Below, in pieces: positions 33,928 through 43,772 of a stretch of DNA of 54,478 nt. The position numbers and the translations under genes were made by a program. The notes beneath the pieces are model-generated. The model was not told where the DNA came from. It ran no database searches and was given only the letters and a program-made list of their open reading frames with translations. The DNA lies in the NCBI GenBank assembly GCA_902533775.1, contig CACANA010000002.1, positions 1 to 54,478 on the forward strand. Reading direction: 5' to 3'. Within the stretch, counting starts at the first letter, position 1, and every line of letters starts with the position of its first letter. This DNA comes from an uncultured Pelagibacteraceae bacterium (GTDB taxonomy: Bacteria; Pseudomonadota; Alphaproteobacteria; Pelagibacterales; Pelagibacteraceae).

Positions 33928-36804
33928 TTAAGCGGTTTTTTTAAATTTTGTATCTAATAAAGGCTTTAAAAATTTACCTGTATAGCTATCTTTCACTTTT
34001 GCAACTTCCTCGGGTTTGCCTTCAGCAATAATATTTCCACCTTTAACACCGCCCTCGGGTCCCATATCTACAATATAATCGGCAGTTTTAATAACATCTA
34101 AATTATGCTCAATAACTACAACTGAATTACCCGTTGCAACAAATGTGTGTAAAATTTCCAAAAGTTTTTTTATATCATGTTGATGCAATCCAGTAGTTGG
34201 TTCATCTAATATATACATTGTTCTTCCTGTAGACCTTTTAGATAATTCTTTAGCAAGCTTTATACGCTGAGCCTCTCCACCTGATAGAGTTGTAGCTTGC
34301 TGACCAATTTTTATGTATCCAAGACCAACTTTCTTTAACGTTAGAAGTTTAGTTTTGATGTTTGAAATATTTTCAAAATACTCACATCCTTCATCAACAG
34401 TCATATTTAAAACATCTGCAATACTCTTATCTTTGAATTTAATCTCTAATGTTTCTCTGTTGTATCTAGTGCCTTTGCATTCATCGCATGTTATGTAAAC
34501 ATCAGGAAGAAAGTGCATTTCGTAAGTAATTACACCATCTCCTTCACATGCTTCACATCTTCCACCCTTTACATTGAAAGAAAATCTTCCAGGTTTATAG
34601 CCTCTACTTTTTGCTTCAGGTAAATTGGTAAACCAGTCTCTTATAGGACCAAAAGCTCCAGTATATGTAGCAGGATTTGATCTAGGAGTTCTACCAATGG
34701 GTGATTGATCAATATCTATTACTTTATCAATTAATTCTATTCCTTTAAAACCTCTGAATGGCTGAGGAATTTTTCTAGACTTATTATTATTCAAAGTAAG
34801 ATTTAATGCATTGTATAAAGTTTGAAGTATCAAAGTAGATTTACCACTTCCAGACACACCTGTAACACAAGTGAAACTACCCAAAGGTATTTTTAAATTT
34901 ACGTTATTTAAATTATTTCCTGATGCACCATTGATTTCTAAAAATCTACCATTTTTTGCAAGTCTTCTATTTTTTGGAATAGGTATGAAACTCTTATTTG
35001 ATAAATATCTTCCAGTAATACTTTTGTCATTTTTTAAAATTTGCTCATATGTACCTTCAGCAACAATTTCTCCACCTTTATTTCCAGCTTCAGGTCCTAA
35101 ATCTATTATATGATCTGCATTCTCCATTGTTTCTGTATCGTGCTCAACAACAATAACAGTATTACCTAAATCTCTTAATCTTTTTAATGCATCTATAAGC
35201 TTAACATTATCTTTTTGATGTAAACCAATTGATGGTTCATCTAAAACGTATAGAACTCCAGTTAAACCTGATCCTATTTGTGAAGCTAGTCTAATCCTTT
35301 GTGCCTCACCACCAGATAATGTTCCAGACTCTCTAGATAAAGTTAAATAGTCAAGACCAACATTTAAAAGAAAATCTAAACGTTCATTAATTTCCTTTAA
35401 TATATGTTGAGCAATTTTAATTTGTCTTTTGTCTAATTTAACTTCTAAAGATTTAAACCACTCCTTAGCATCAAAAATTGATTTTTCTGTAACTTGGCTA
35501 ATATTTAATTCATTTATTTTAACACACAGAGCTTCATCTTTTAATCGATAACCATTGCATCTTTCACATTTTGTATCAGATTGATATTGAGCAATTTCTT
35601 CTCTTTTCCAATCGCTGTCTGTTTCTAAATATCTTCTTTCTAGATTATTGACAACACCTTCAAAGGTTTTTTTATGCGAATACTTCTCATAGCCATCGTC
35701 ATAAGTAAATTTAATTTCTTCATCATCAGATCCATACAAAATTACATCCTTAATTTTTTTTGGTAGTTTTGACCATTTATCATCTAATGAAAAACTATAA
35801 TGTTTAGATAAAGATGCCAATGTTTGAGCGTAATACATTGATGTAGATTTTGCCCAAGGTTCGATAGCACCATCTGCGATAGATTTTTTTTCATTCGGAA
35901 CAACTAAATTTGGATCAACATTTAATTTCATCCCAATACCTTCACATTCTTCACAAGCTCCATACGGACTGTTGAATGAGAAAAGTCTTGGTTCAATCTC
36001 TTCAATAGTAAAACCACTTTCAGGACAAGCAAATTTGGTTGAGAAAATTAATTTTTCAATTTTTCTGTATTTTTTTGGAAGTGTTTCATTTTCATATTCA
36101 ACAAAAAGTAGTCCATTTGCTAAATTAACAGCTGTTTCAACACTTTCGGCTAATCTGTTTCCTAAAGATGAATTTATTACAATTCTATCAACTAAGATTG
36201 AAATATCGTGTTTAAGTTTTTTATTTAATTCTGGAACATTTTCAATATCATACAATTGGTCATCAACTTTTATTTTTCTAAATCCTCTTTTTTTGTATCC
36301 TAATATATCTTTTTTGTATTCACCCTTACGTCCTCGCACTACTGGAGCATATAAATATATTGTAGATTTTTTTGGTAATTCTTTAATTTTATCAACAATT
36401 TGACTAATAGTTTGTGAAGTAATTGGTTTACCAGTAAATGGAGAGTAGGGTATGCCAGCTCTTGCATAAAGTACTCTCATGTAATCGTATATTTCAGTTA
36501 CAGTTGCAACTGTTGATCTTGGATTTTTAGAAGTATTTTTTTGTTCTATTGAAATTGCTGGACTCAAACCTTCGATTAAATCTACATTTGGTTTTTTCAT
36601 TTTGTCTAAAAACTGTCTTGCGTATGCAGATAAACTTTCAACATATCGTCTTTGACCTTCTGCATAGACAGTATCAAATGCTAATGATGATTTTCCCGAT
36701 CCAGATAGACCCGTTATCACAACAAATTTGTCTTTAGGAATCTCTAGTGAAATATTCTTTAAATTGTGCTCTTTTGCGCCCTTAATAAGTATCTTTTTAA
36801 GCAT
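33928..36804 (-). CDS. uvrA: Excinuclease ABC subunit A
   Basis: 958 residues, full length. Two ABC modules with Walker [10 protein letters not shown] and GVSGSGKST, two signatures ([13 protein letters not shown] twice in similar form) and Walker [10 protein letters not shown] and LDEPTTGLH. The second zinc module is intact (CEAC...CDEC); in the first, one Cys is Ser (CPESG), as I recall from other alphaproteobacteria. It recognises bulky DNA damage. Divergent from ssb. Confidence 0.95.
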   Translation of the reverse strand: MLKKILIKGAKEHNLKNISLEIPKDKFVVITGLSGSGKSSLAFDTVYAEGQRRYVESLSAYARQFLDKMKKPNVDLIEGLSPAISIEQKNTSKNPRSTVATVTEIYDYMRVLYARAGIPYSPFTGKPITSQTISQIVDKIKELPKKSTIYLYAPVVRGRKGEYKKDILGYKKRGFRKIKVDDQLYDIENVPELNKKLKHDISILVDRIVINSSLGNRLAESVETAVNLANGLLFVEYENETLPKKYRKIEKLIFSTKFACPESGFTIEEIEPRLFSFNSPYGACEECEGIGMKLNVDPNLVVPNEKKSIADGAIEPWAKSTSMYYAQTLASLSKHYSFSLDDKWSKLPKKIKDVILYGSDDEEIKFTYDDGYEKYSHKKTFEGVVNNLERRYLETDSDWKREEIAQYQSDTKCERCNGYRLKDEALCVKINELNISQVTEKSIFDAKEWFKSLEVKLDKRQIKIAQHILKEINERLDFLLNVGLDYLTLSRESGTLSGGEAQRIRLASQIGSGLTGVLYVLDEPSIGLHQKDNVKLIDALKRLRDLGNTVIVVEHDTETMENADHIIDLGPEAGNKGGEIVAEGTYEQILKNDKSITGRYLSNKSFIPIPKNRRLAKNGRFLEINGASGNNLNNVNLKIPLGSFTCVTGVSGSGKSTLILQTLYNALNLTLNNNKSRKIPQPFRGFKGIELIDKVIDIDQSPIGRTPRSNPATYTGAFGPIRDWFTNLPEAKSRGYKPGRFSFNVKGGRCEACEGDGVITYEMHFLPDVYITCDECKGTRYNRETLEIKFKDKSIADVLNMTVDEGCEYFENISNIKTKLLTLKKVGLGYIKIGQQATTLSGGEAQRIKLAKELSKRSTGRTMYILDEPTTGLHQHDIKKLLEILHTFVATGNSVVVIEHNLDVIKTADYIVDMGPEGGVKGGNIIAEGKPEEVAKVKDSYTGKFLKPLLDTKFKKTA

Positions 36805-36849
36805 AATTTTAGTTGCTTTAGATTAATAAAATTAATATTCAAGCCTATT

Positions 36850-36867
36850 AATGTTATAAATAACATT
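36850..36867. promoter_or_regulatory. Palindrome between uvrA and ssb
   Basis: AATGTTAT-AA-ATAACATT, perfect 8-bp arms with a two-base centre, in the 80-base gap between the divergent uvrA and ssb starts. It resembles the Zur box core but has a two-base rather than three-base spacing between TGTTAT and ATAACA. It could be an operator for another repressor. No alphaproteobacterial LexA site (GTTC-N7-GTTC) is visible here. Confidence 0.3.
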
Positions 36868-36884
36868 TCAAATATATAAATATT

Positions 36885-37331
36885 ATGGCAGGAAGCTTAA
36901 ATAAAGTACTTTTAATCGGTCGATTAGGCGCAGATCCAGAAATTAAACAAATGGTTAACGGTAAAAGTGTAGCAAGATTAAGCCTAGCTACTAGTCAATC
37001 ATGGAAAGATAAAAATACCGGTGAAAAAAAAGAAAAAACTGAATGGCATAGAGTAGTTGTTTTCAATGAAGGACTAGTAAATGTAGTTCAACAATATTTA
37101 AAAAAAGGAGCACAAGTATACGTTGAAGGACAACTGACTACTAGAAAATGGAAAGATGAACAATCAGGACAGGATAAATATTCTACTGAAATTTTAATTC
37201 AAGGCTACAATTCATCATTAACAATGTTAGGTGGAGGAAATCAAAATTCAATTCCATCTCAAGACAACAAGCAAAGTTTTGATGATAGTTCTATGGCTCA
37301 AAACGAGTTAGACGACGATATCCCTTTCTAA
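36885..37331 (+). CDS. ssb: Single-stranded DNA-binding protein
   Basis: 148 residues: OB fold (about 1-112) starting [18 protein letters not shown] and including TEWHRVVVF, a short linker, and the acidic tip DDDIPF that docks repair and replication partners. Four bases before gyrA. Confidence 0.95.
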   Translation: MAGSLNKVLLIGRLGADPEIKQMVNGKSVARLSLATSQSWKDKNTGEKKEKTEWHRVVVFNEGLVNVVQQYLKKGAQVYVEGQLTTRKWKDEQSGQDKYSTEILIQGYNSSLTMLGGGNQNSIPSQDNKQSFDDSSMAQNELDDDIPF

Positions 37332-37335
37332 ATAA

Positions 37336-39909
37336 ATGCAAAAAAACGAAGTAACTAAAGATTTAAATATTAAACCAATTTCGATGTATGATGAAATGAG
37401 TTCATCATATTTATCTTACGCCATGAGCGTAATAATTAGTAGGGCATTACCCGACATAAGAGACGGACTTAAACCTGTTCACAGAAGAATTTTATATGCA
37501 ATGCACAAAGGTGGTTTCGATTGGACAAAACAATTTAGAAAATCTGCAAGAATTGTTGGAGATGTAATTGGTAAATATCATCCGCATGGTGATCAAGCTG
37601 TGTACGATGCCTTGGTTAGAATGGTTCAAGATTTTTCAATGAGTGTTCCTTTAATTGATGGTCAGGGCAATTTTGGTTCAATAGATGGAGATCCTCCTGC
37701 AGCAATGAGATATACAGAAACTAAACTTGCAAAAATTTCTCAGTTTTTAATTGATGATATAGAAAAAAATACTGTCTCATTTAAAAGTAATTACGATGAA
37801 ACTGAGCAAGAGCCTACAGTATTGCCAGCTCAATATCCTAATCTTTTAGTAAATGGAGCCGGAGGTATCGCTGTTGGTATGGCTACTAGTATACCACCAC
37901 ATAATCTTGGTGAAATTATTGATGGAACTTTAGCGCTTATAAAAAATAAAGATATTAAAGTTAAAGAGTTAATGAAGCATATACCCGGCCCTGATTTTCC
38001 AACAGGAGGAGTGATTATTGGTAAAGATATTATTCGAGAAGGATACAAAACAGGCAGAGGCTCTTTTAAAATTAGAGGTGAAATAAACGTTGAAAATCTT
38101 AAAAATGGTAAAGATAGATTGGTAATTACCTCAATACCTTATCAAGTAAATAAATCTAATTTAAATGAAAAAATTGCAGAATTAGTTAGAGACAAAAAAA
38201 TAGAGGGTATAAGTGACATTAGAGATGAATCTAATAGAGAAGGTATAAGAGTTGCTATCGATCTTAGAAGAAGTGTTGAGCCTGAGACAATAAAAAGACA
38301 ACTTTATAAATATACATCCATTGAAACTTCATTCGGTTTTAATTCATTAGCAATAGTTGATAACAAACCTAAAACATGTTCATTAAAAGATTTTTTAGAG
38401 AACTTTTTAAAATTTAGAGAAGATGTAGTTATTAAAAAAACAAAATATGATTTAAAAAAAGCAGAGGACCGTGTCCATGTGTTACTTGGTTTATCCGTTA
38501 GTGTAGAAAATATTGATAAAGTCATAAAAATTATTAGATCTTCAAAAAATCCAGAAGAAGCAAAAAATACTCTTATAAAAACTAAATGGAAAATAACAAA
38601 ATCTGCAAGATTAATTAAATTAGTTGATAGTAAAAATTATAAAGGATCTTACAACTTATCTGAAACTCAGGTTATATCAATATTAGAACTTAGATTACAA
38701 AAATTAACAGCTCTTGGAATTAATGAAATTGAAGAAGAAATAAAAAAATTATCTGAATTGATTACAAAGTATAAAAAAATAATAAATTCTAAAAGTGAAC
38801 TATTAAAAGTAATTAGTAATGAGTTATCTCAAATTAAAGAGAAATTTTCATCTCCGAGAAGAACGCAGATTATAGATGCTGTTTTAAACTATAATATTGA
38901 AGAAACTATTCAAAAAGAGTCTGTAATAATTACAATTACTTTACAAGGATACATTAAAAGAGGTGCCTTAAGTAATGTTAAACAACAGAAAAGAGGTGGT
39001 AAAGGCAAAACTGGAATTAAGACAAGAGATGAAGATTCTGTAGTGCAAACATTATCAGTAAATACACACACTTCTGTTCTATTTTTCTCTACAGAAGGAT
39101 TAGCATATAAAGTTAAAGCTTGGAAAATTCCAGAAGGATCAGCAGCATCAAAAGGGAAGTCTTTATTTAATATTCTTCCTTTAAAAAATCATCAATCAAT
39201 TAGTTCAATTATGCCATTTCCAGACAGCGATGTTGATACAAAAGATATGCATATCATTTTTGCAACTAGTGAAGGAAAAATTAGAAAGAATAATCTTGAA
39301 GATTTTACCTCAATTAATGCTTCAGGTAAAATTGCAATGAAACTTGACGGTAATGATAAAATTATTGGTGTTAAAATTTGTAGAGATGATCAGGATATAA
39401 TTTTAAGTACTAAATTAGGAAAATGCATAAGGTTTGAGTCAAAAAAACTTAGAGTTTTCAAAGGTAGATCATCTAAAGGTATAAGAGGTATCAATTTAGC
39501 AGAAAATGATACTATTGTATCTCTGTCTATTATTGATCATGACTCAAATAAGAAAGCAAAAACTAAGGATCATAAATCAGAAATTAAAGCTAAAGAAAAG
39601 TTCATTCTGTCTATTACAGAGAATGGTTATGGTAAGAGAACATCTCACTATGATTATAGAGTTACAAATAGAGGGGGAAAGGGAATTATTGGTATTGTCA
39701 ATTCACAAAGAAACGGGAATGTTTCTTCATCCTTTCCAGTTTTTGAAGGAGATCAGATATTAATTTCAACAAATAAAGGTAGAGTAATAAGAACAGCTGT
39801 TAAAGAAATAAGAATAGCTGGTCGTAATACACAAGGTGTTAGAATAATTAAACTGACTGGTGATGAAAAAGTAGTTTCTGCTATTAAATTAGATGATAAT
39901 CTCATCTAA
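37336..39909 (+). CDS. gyrA: DNA gyrase subunit A
   Basis: 857 residues, full length. Catalytic Tyr126 in PAAMRYTE; winged-helix region [30 protein letters not shown]-terminal beta-pinwheel with the gyrase box [10 protein letters not shown] (written [12 protein letters not shown] here). The residue equal to E. coli Ser83 is Gln87, while the Asp87 equivalent is kept. It introduces negative supercoils together with GyrB. The stop shares a base with the coaD ATG. Confidence 0.95.
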   Translation: MQKNEVTKDLNIKPISMYDEMSSSYLSYAMSVIISRALPDIRDGLKPVHRRILYAMHKGGFDWTKQFRKSARIVGDVIGKYHPHGDQAVYDALVRMVQDFSMSVPLIDGQGNFGSIDGDPPAAMRYTETKLAKISQFLIDDIEKNTVSFKSNYDETEQEPTVLPAQYPNLLVNGAGGIAVGMATSIPPHNLGEIIDGTLALIKNKDIKVKELMKHIPGPDFPTGGVIIGKDIIREGYKTGRGSFKIRGEINVENLKNGKDRLVITSIPYQVNKSNLNEKIAELVRDKKIEGISDIRDESNREGIRVAIDLRRSVEPETIKRQLYKYTSIETSFGFNSLAIVDNKPKTCSLKDFLENFLKFREDVVIKKTKYDLKKAEDRVHVLLGLSVSVENIDKVIKIIRSSKNPEEAKNTLIKTKWKITKSARLIKLVDSKNYKGSYNLSETQVISILELRLQKLTALGINEIEEEIKKLSELITKYKKIINSKSELLKVISNELSQIKEKFSSPRRTQIIDAVLNYNIEETIQKESVIITITLQGYIKRGALSNVKQQKRGGKGKTGIKTRDEDSVVQTLSVNTHTSVLFFSTEGLAYKVKAWKIPEGSAASKGKSLFNILPLKNHQSISSIMPFPDSDVDTKDMHIIFATSEGKIRKNNLEDFTSINASGKIAMKLDGNDKIIGVKICRDDQDIILSTKLGKCIRFESKKLRVFKGRSSKGIRGINLAENDTIVSLSIIDHDSNKKAKTKDHKSEIKAKEKFILSITENGYGKRTSHYDYRVTNRGGKGIIGIVNSQRNGNVSSSFPVFEGDQILISTNKGRVIRTAVKEIRIAGRNTQGVRIIKLTGDEKVVSAIKLDDNLI

Positions 39910-40403
39910 TGAAAAATATAGCTATCTATCCAGGAACTTTTGATCCAATTACTTTCGGCCATATAGATGTCATTAAGAAATCACTTAAGATAGTAGATAA
40001 AGTAATTGTAGGTATTTCAGATGGAAATCAGAAAAACTTTCTATTTTCATTAGAAGAAAGAATAGAAATTGTAAAAAGAGCTCTTTATAAAGATCTGAAA
40101 TTTAAAAAGAATAAGGTTGATGTTATAAAATTTAATACTTTGACAACAGACCTTTGCAAAAAATATAAATCAAATATCATTTTAAGAGGCCTAAGGGCTG
40201 TTTCAGATTTTGAGTATGAATTCCAATTAGCTGGAATGAATAGAAAACTTAATAATCAAGTTGAGACAATTTTTTTAATGTCAGATGTTGAAAATCAAAT
40301 AATATCATCCAGATTTGTTAAAGAAATCGCTCAACACAATGGTGATTTAAAAAAATTTACAACTAAAAGTACAATTAAATCATTGAAAGAGGTTTATGAA
40401 TAA
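39909..40403 (+). CDS. coaD: Phosphopantetheine adenylyltransferase
   Basis: 164 residues with AIYPGTFDPITFGHIDVIKKS (nucleotide-binding TxGH type motif), LRGLRAVSDFEYEFQLAGMN and the C-terminal ISSRFVKEIAQHNGD. It makes dephospho-CoA in CoA synthesis. Its end overlaps the isomerase gene by eight bases. Confidence 0.94.
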   Translation: MKNIAIYPGTFDPITFGHIDVIKKSLKIVDKVIVGISDGNQKNFLFSLEERIEIVKRALYKDLKFKKNKVDVIKFNTLTTDLCKKYKSNIILRGLRAVSDFEYEFQLAGMNRKLNNQVETIFLMSDVENQIISSRFVKEIAQHNGDLKKFTTKSTIKSLKEVYE

Positions 40404-40953
40404 ATTTTTAAATATTTTAATTATTTTTTTTATTTTTTTATCAACAAATTTAATAGCAAAGGAGAATATAATGATTTTAAAATTAAAAGATGGTGATGTA
40501 AAAATTGAAATGTATCCAGATGTTGCCCCAAATCATGTTAAAAGAATTCAAGAGTTAGCAAATTCAGGACAATACGATAATGTTGTTTTTCACAGAGTAA
40601 TTGATGGTTTTATGGCACAAACAGGTGATGTAAAATTTGGAAATTCATCTTCAAAAGATTTTGATTTAAGAAGAGCGGGTATTGGTGGTTCTGATTTGCC
40701 AGATTTAAATCAAGAATTTAATGACCTTCCTCATGATAGAGGAACCGTTTCTATGGCAAGATCATCAGATCCTAATAGTGCCAATAGTCAATTTTTCATT
40801 TGTTTTAAACCAGCACCTTTCCTGGATAGACAATATACTGTTTTTGGAAAAGTAATAGAAGGAATGGAATTCGTTGATATGATTACAAAAGGTGATGGCG
40901 ATAACGGAGCAGTTTCAAATCCAGATAAAATTATTAGTTTTAAATCTCAATAA
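40396..40953 (+). CDS. ppiA: Cyclophilin-type peptidyl-prolyl cis-trans isomerase with signal peptide
   Basis: 185 residues. Hydrophobic signal peptide (1-21, ending LIAKE), then the cyclophilin domain with NVVFHRVIDGFMAQTGD (catalytic Arg), SMARSSDPNSANSQFFI and DRQYTVFGKVIEGM. From the first ATG the product would be exported. A second in-frame ATG (Met26, at 40471) with a strong ribosome site would give a cytoplasmic form. In related genomes coaD is followed by separate exported and cytosolic isomerases; here there is one gene. Confidence 0.88.
   Translation: MNKFLNILIIFFIFLSTNLIAKENIMILKLKDGDVKIEMYPDVAPNHVKRIQELANSGQYDNVVFHRVIDGFMAQTGDVKFGNSSSKDFDLRRAGIGGSDLPDLNQEFNDLPHDRGTVSMARSSDPNSANSQFFICFKPAPFLDRQYTVFGKVIEGMEFVDMITKGDGDNGAVSNPDKIISFKSQ
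40461..40473 (+). promoter_or_regulatory. Internal ribosome binding site and second start of the isomerase gene
   Basis: GGAG (40461-40464), preceded by AAA, sits six bases before an in-frame ATG at 40471. The product would begin MILKLKDGDVKIEM, the normal N-terminus of cytosolic PpiB proteins. Such a good site inside a coding region this A+T-rich is unlikely to be accidental. Confidence 0.55.
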
Positions 40954-40964
40954 TTAAATAATGA

Positions 40965-42077
40965 ATGTCATTAAAAGATTTCAATTTTAATGTTCATCAT
41001 ACTCAAAATTATGCAAGAGTTGGAGTTATAGAGACCCATAGAGGCAATATAAACACTCCTGCATTTATGCCAGTTGGTACACAAGCAACTGTTAAAGGTG
41101 TTTTTTTAGATGATATAAAAAAAACAGGTAGTGAGATCATCTTATCAAATACGTACCATCTAATGATAAGACCTGGTGTAGAAAGAATTGAAAGTGTTGG
41201 AGGACTTCATGAATTCATGAATTGTGATCTACCAATTTTAACGGACTCAGGTGGTTTTCAAGTAATGTCTCTGTCGAAATTAAATAAAATTGATAGAGAT
41301 AAGGGTGCAATTTTTCAATCACATATTGATGGTAAAACTTTTGTTTTAAGCCCTGAAGAAAGTATAAGAATTCAAAAAGGTTTGAACTCAGACATAGTGA
41401 TGGTTATGGATGAATGCCCTAAAAATACTAAAGACTATGATAAAATTAAAAAATCAATGGAATTATCATCCGAGTGGGCAAAAAGATCAAAAGATGCATT
41501 TGGAATAAATGATCACAAAGGTTTATTTGGAATAGTGCAAGGTGGATTATTTAACGATCTAAGAATAAAATCCTTAAATAACCTTATTGACATTGGATTT
41601 AATGGGTATGCGCTTGGAGGATTGGCAGTTGGGGAAACACAAGATGAAATGTTTGAAGTTCTTGATGGAATAAAAGATCATATGCCTAAAGATAAACCAA
41701 GATATTTAATGGGTGTTGGTACTCCATCTGATATACTCGGAGCAGTTAAGAGGGGTGTTGATATGTTTGACTGTGTAATGCCAACGAGATCAGGGAGGAC
41801 TGGTTTAGCTTTTACATGGGATGGACAAATTCAAATTAGAAATTCAAAATATAAAAATGATAATGCTCCTCTGGATAAAAATGTCACAAAGTTCAATTTA
41901 AATAAATATTCTAAGAATTATTTAAATCATTTATTTAACACTAATGAAATGTTGGCCTCAATGATTCTGACCTTAAATAACATCAACTTTTATCAAGATT
42001 TAATGAGGAACATTAGAGATAATATAAAACAAGGTACTTTTGATGAATTTCACGATAAGTACATCAATAAATTGTAA
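40965..42077 (+). CDS. tgt: tRNA-guanine transglycosylase lacking the structural zinc ligands
   Basis: 370 residues. Catalytic features are kept: ILTDSGGFQVMS (Asp94), GIVQGGLF, LGGLAVGE and the nucleophile Asp269 in DMFDCVMPTR. Ungapped alignment of PLDKNVTKFNL...LTLNNINFYQDLM with the E. coli zinc region (PLD-x2-C-x-C-x2-C ... H) places V307, K309, L312 and N338 at all four zinc ligands. The enzyme exchanges G34 for preQ1 in tRNAs for Asp, Asn, His and Tyr. queA, usually just upstream in this block, is absent from the neighbourhood. Confidence 0.9.
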   Translation: MSLKDFNFNVHHTQNYARVGVIETHRGNINTPAFMPVGTQATVKGVFLDDIKKTGSEIILSNTYHLMIRPGVERIESVGGLHEFMNCDLPILTDSGGFQVMSLSKLNKIDRDKGAIFQSHIDGKTFVLSPEESIRIQKGLNSDIVMVMDECPKNTKDYDKIKKSMELSSEWAKRSKDAFGINDHKGLFGIVQGGLFNDLRIKSLNNLIDIGFNGYALGGLAVGETQDEMFEVLDGIKDHMPKDKPRYLMGVGTPSDILGAVKRGVDMFDCVMPTRSGRTGLAFTWDGQIQIRNSKYKNDNAPLDKNVTKFNLNKYSKNYLNHLFNTNEMLASMILTLNNINFYQDLMRNIRDNIKQGTFDEFHDKYINKL

Positions 42078-42126
42078 ATTTTTAACATTGATTAATAAAA
42101 AAAAATCAATATAAAAAACGCTTTTT

Positions 42127-42202
<76 letters not shown>

Positions 42203-42203
42203 C

Positions 42204-43025
42204 TTATGCAATAGGTGGATATTTAATAATAATTTCGTTTATCCAATTTGTAATATTATTAATTCTATTTGTTGAAGATGGGTGAGTAGACATAAATTCT
42301 GGTGGTTCTTTCCCTTTTTTAGCTTCCTTCATTCTTTCCCAAACTTTTATTGTTTCCCTAATGTCATAACCAGATAGTGATGCAAATATCAAACCAAGAT
42401 AATCAGCTTCACTCTCTTGTTTTCTATTGAAGGGATTCATAATTCCTATTTGTGATAATAAACCGACAGCATTCATTCCGGTTGTTCTATTAATATTTGA
42501 AACAGCTCCTTTAGTTGCTATATCTAATATTGCCGTACCGGTATTTAACAAAACACCTCTACTTGCTCTTTCTACCGAATGTTTTGCAACTGCATGCGCA
42601 ATTTCATGACCCATTACAGCTGCCAATCCATCTTCATTTTTAGTTATATCTAATAGACCTGTATAAACAGCTATTTTACCTCCAGGCATACACCAAGCAT
42701 TTTTAACTTTTTTTTTATCAATAAGTATATATTCCCAATCAAAATTTATAGTTGGGTCAGGTATATTATTGCGGTCAAAGTATTCTGATATTGAATATTC
42801 AATTTTGGATCCAATTTCTTTAATTTGATTTAATGTTTTGGTATCATCACTTAAAGTTTCTTTCTCTTTTACCTTTTCATATAATTGAGCAGCTTTTGCA
42901 TTGAGGTTAGATTCGGGAATTAATTTTAGTTGTTTTCGATCTGTTATCGGTGCACTACTACATGCAGATAGGCCAAAAGATAAGCAACTACAACCAAATA
43001 AATGTATGAAATTTCTTCTATTCAC
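42204..43025 (-). CDS. M48 family metalloprotease, lipoprotein with RR-type signal
   Basis: 273 residues from a GTG. The signal begins MNRRNFIHLFG with a twin-Arg pair at 3-4 and ends in lipobox LSAC (Cys22), predicting a lipid-anchored periplasmic protein that may be exported by Tat. Zinc-protease motif HEIAH at 140-144, with a later ESEADYLGLIFASLSGYD as third ligand region. Such loiP/bepA-like proteases act in outer-membrane protein quality control. Its 3' end abuts tRNA-Lys. Confidence 0.88.
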   Translation of the reverse strand: MNRRNFIHLFGCSCLSFGLSACSSAPITDRKQLKLIPESNLNAKAAQLYEKVKEKETLSDDTKTLNQIKEIGSKIEYSISEYFDRNNIPDPTINFDWEYILIDKKKVKNAWCMPGGKIAVYTGLLDITKNEDGLAAVMGHEIAHAVAKHSVERASRGVLLNTGTAILDIATKGAVSNINRTTGMNAVGLLSQIGIMNPFNRKQESEADYLGLIFASLSGYDIRETIKVWERMKEAKKGKEPPEFMSTHPSSTNRINNITNWINEIIIKYPPIA

Positions 43026-43067
43026 TTTTTTTACTTAATATATTACACCTTTTTTATAATAATTTAT

Positions 43068-43145
43068 ATGATACTTAATAACAAAATTTTAATAGTACTA
43101 TTTGTACTGGCAGTCGTATTTGTTTTGTATGCAAGTTACAGTTAA
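43068..43145 (+). CDS. Possible 25-residue single-helix membrane peptide
   Basis: ATG at 43068, stop at 43143-43145. The peptide starts MILNNK and then has one hydrophobic helix of about 17 residues ending LYASYS. It ends three bases before the DUF502 gene. The start has no clear ribosome site, and short hydrophobic frames arise by chance in such DNA, so this is tentative. Confidence 0.35.
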   Translation: MILNNKILIVLFVLAVVFVLYASYS

Positions 43146-43148
43146 TTT

Positions 43149-43772
43149 ATGGCAAAATTAAAGAGAAGAGGCATTTCAATCCTTGGAAGACTTAGAAACT
43201 ATTTTATAGCAGGAATAGTTGTTCTTGTTCCAATAGGTATCACATTATATTTAACTAGATTTTTTATATCTATATCGTCAAAATTAATACCAAACGAATT
43301 AAATCCAAATAGTTATTTGCCTTTTGCAATACCAGGTTTGGAAATATTGTTAGCTATAATTTTTATTACAATAATTGGAAGTTTATCTCTTTCATTTATT
43401 GGAAAAAAAATACTTAAAATATTTAATGATATATTAAAAAGAATACCAATTCTTAGAACAATTTATTCAGCAATTGGCCAAATGACGGAAACATTAGCAC
43501 CAAAAAAAGGATCAAAGAAAAGCGTAGTCTTAGTTGAGTATCCGAGAAAAGGTAGTTGGGCAGTAGGGTTTGCGACCAGAGAAAACGATGGTGAAATATC
43601 AAAAAAAACAAATACTAATCTTATTAATGTATTTGTTCCAACAACACCAAATCCTACAAGTGGATTTTTATTAATGTTTCCCAAAGATGAAGTTATTTAT
43701 TTAGATATGACTTTTGAAGAAGCGTCTAAATTTATTGTTTCAGCCGGTACTTCAGATCCAAAAAAAATTTAA
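43149..43772 (+). CDS. DUF502 family membrane protein
   Basis: 207 residues. Two membrane helices (about 16-40 and 60-85), then a soluble domain with RIPILRTIYSAIGQMTE, VVLVEYPRKGSWAVGFATRE and VFVPTTPNPTSGFLLMFPKDEV, all typical of DUF502. Molecular role unknown. The DUF502-recG-sdhE cluster is common in alphaproteobacteria. Its 3' end overlaps recG by four bases. Confidence 0.9.
   Translation: MAKLKRRGISILGRLRNYFIAGIVVLVPIGITLYLTRFFISISSKLIPNELNPNSYLPFAIPGLEILLAIIFITIIGSLSLSFIGKKILKIFNDILKRIPILRTIYSAIGQMTETLAPKKGSKKSVVLVEYPRKGSWAVGFATRENDGEISKKTNTNLINVFVPTTPNPTSGFLLMFPKDEVIYLDMTFEEASKFIVSAGTSDPKKI

Noticed and set aside
42087..42110. ATTGATT/AATCAAT inverted repeat between tgt and tRNA-Lys
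   Set aside because: Short weak A-T stem with a ten-base loop and no T-run; not convincing as a terminator.
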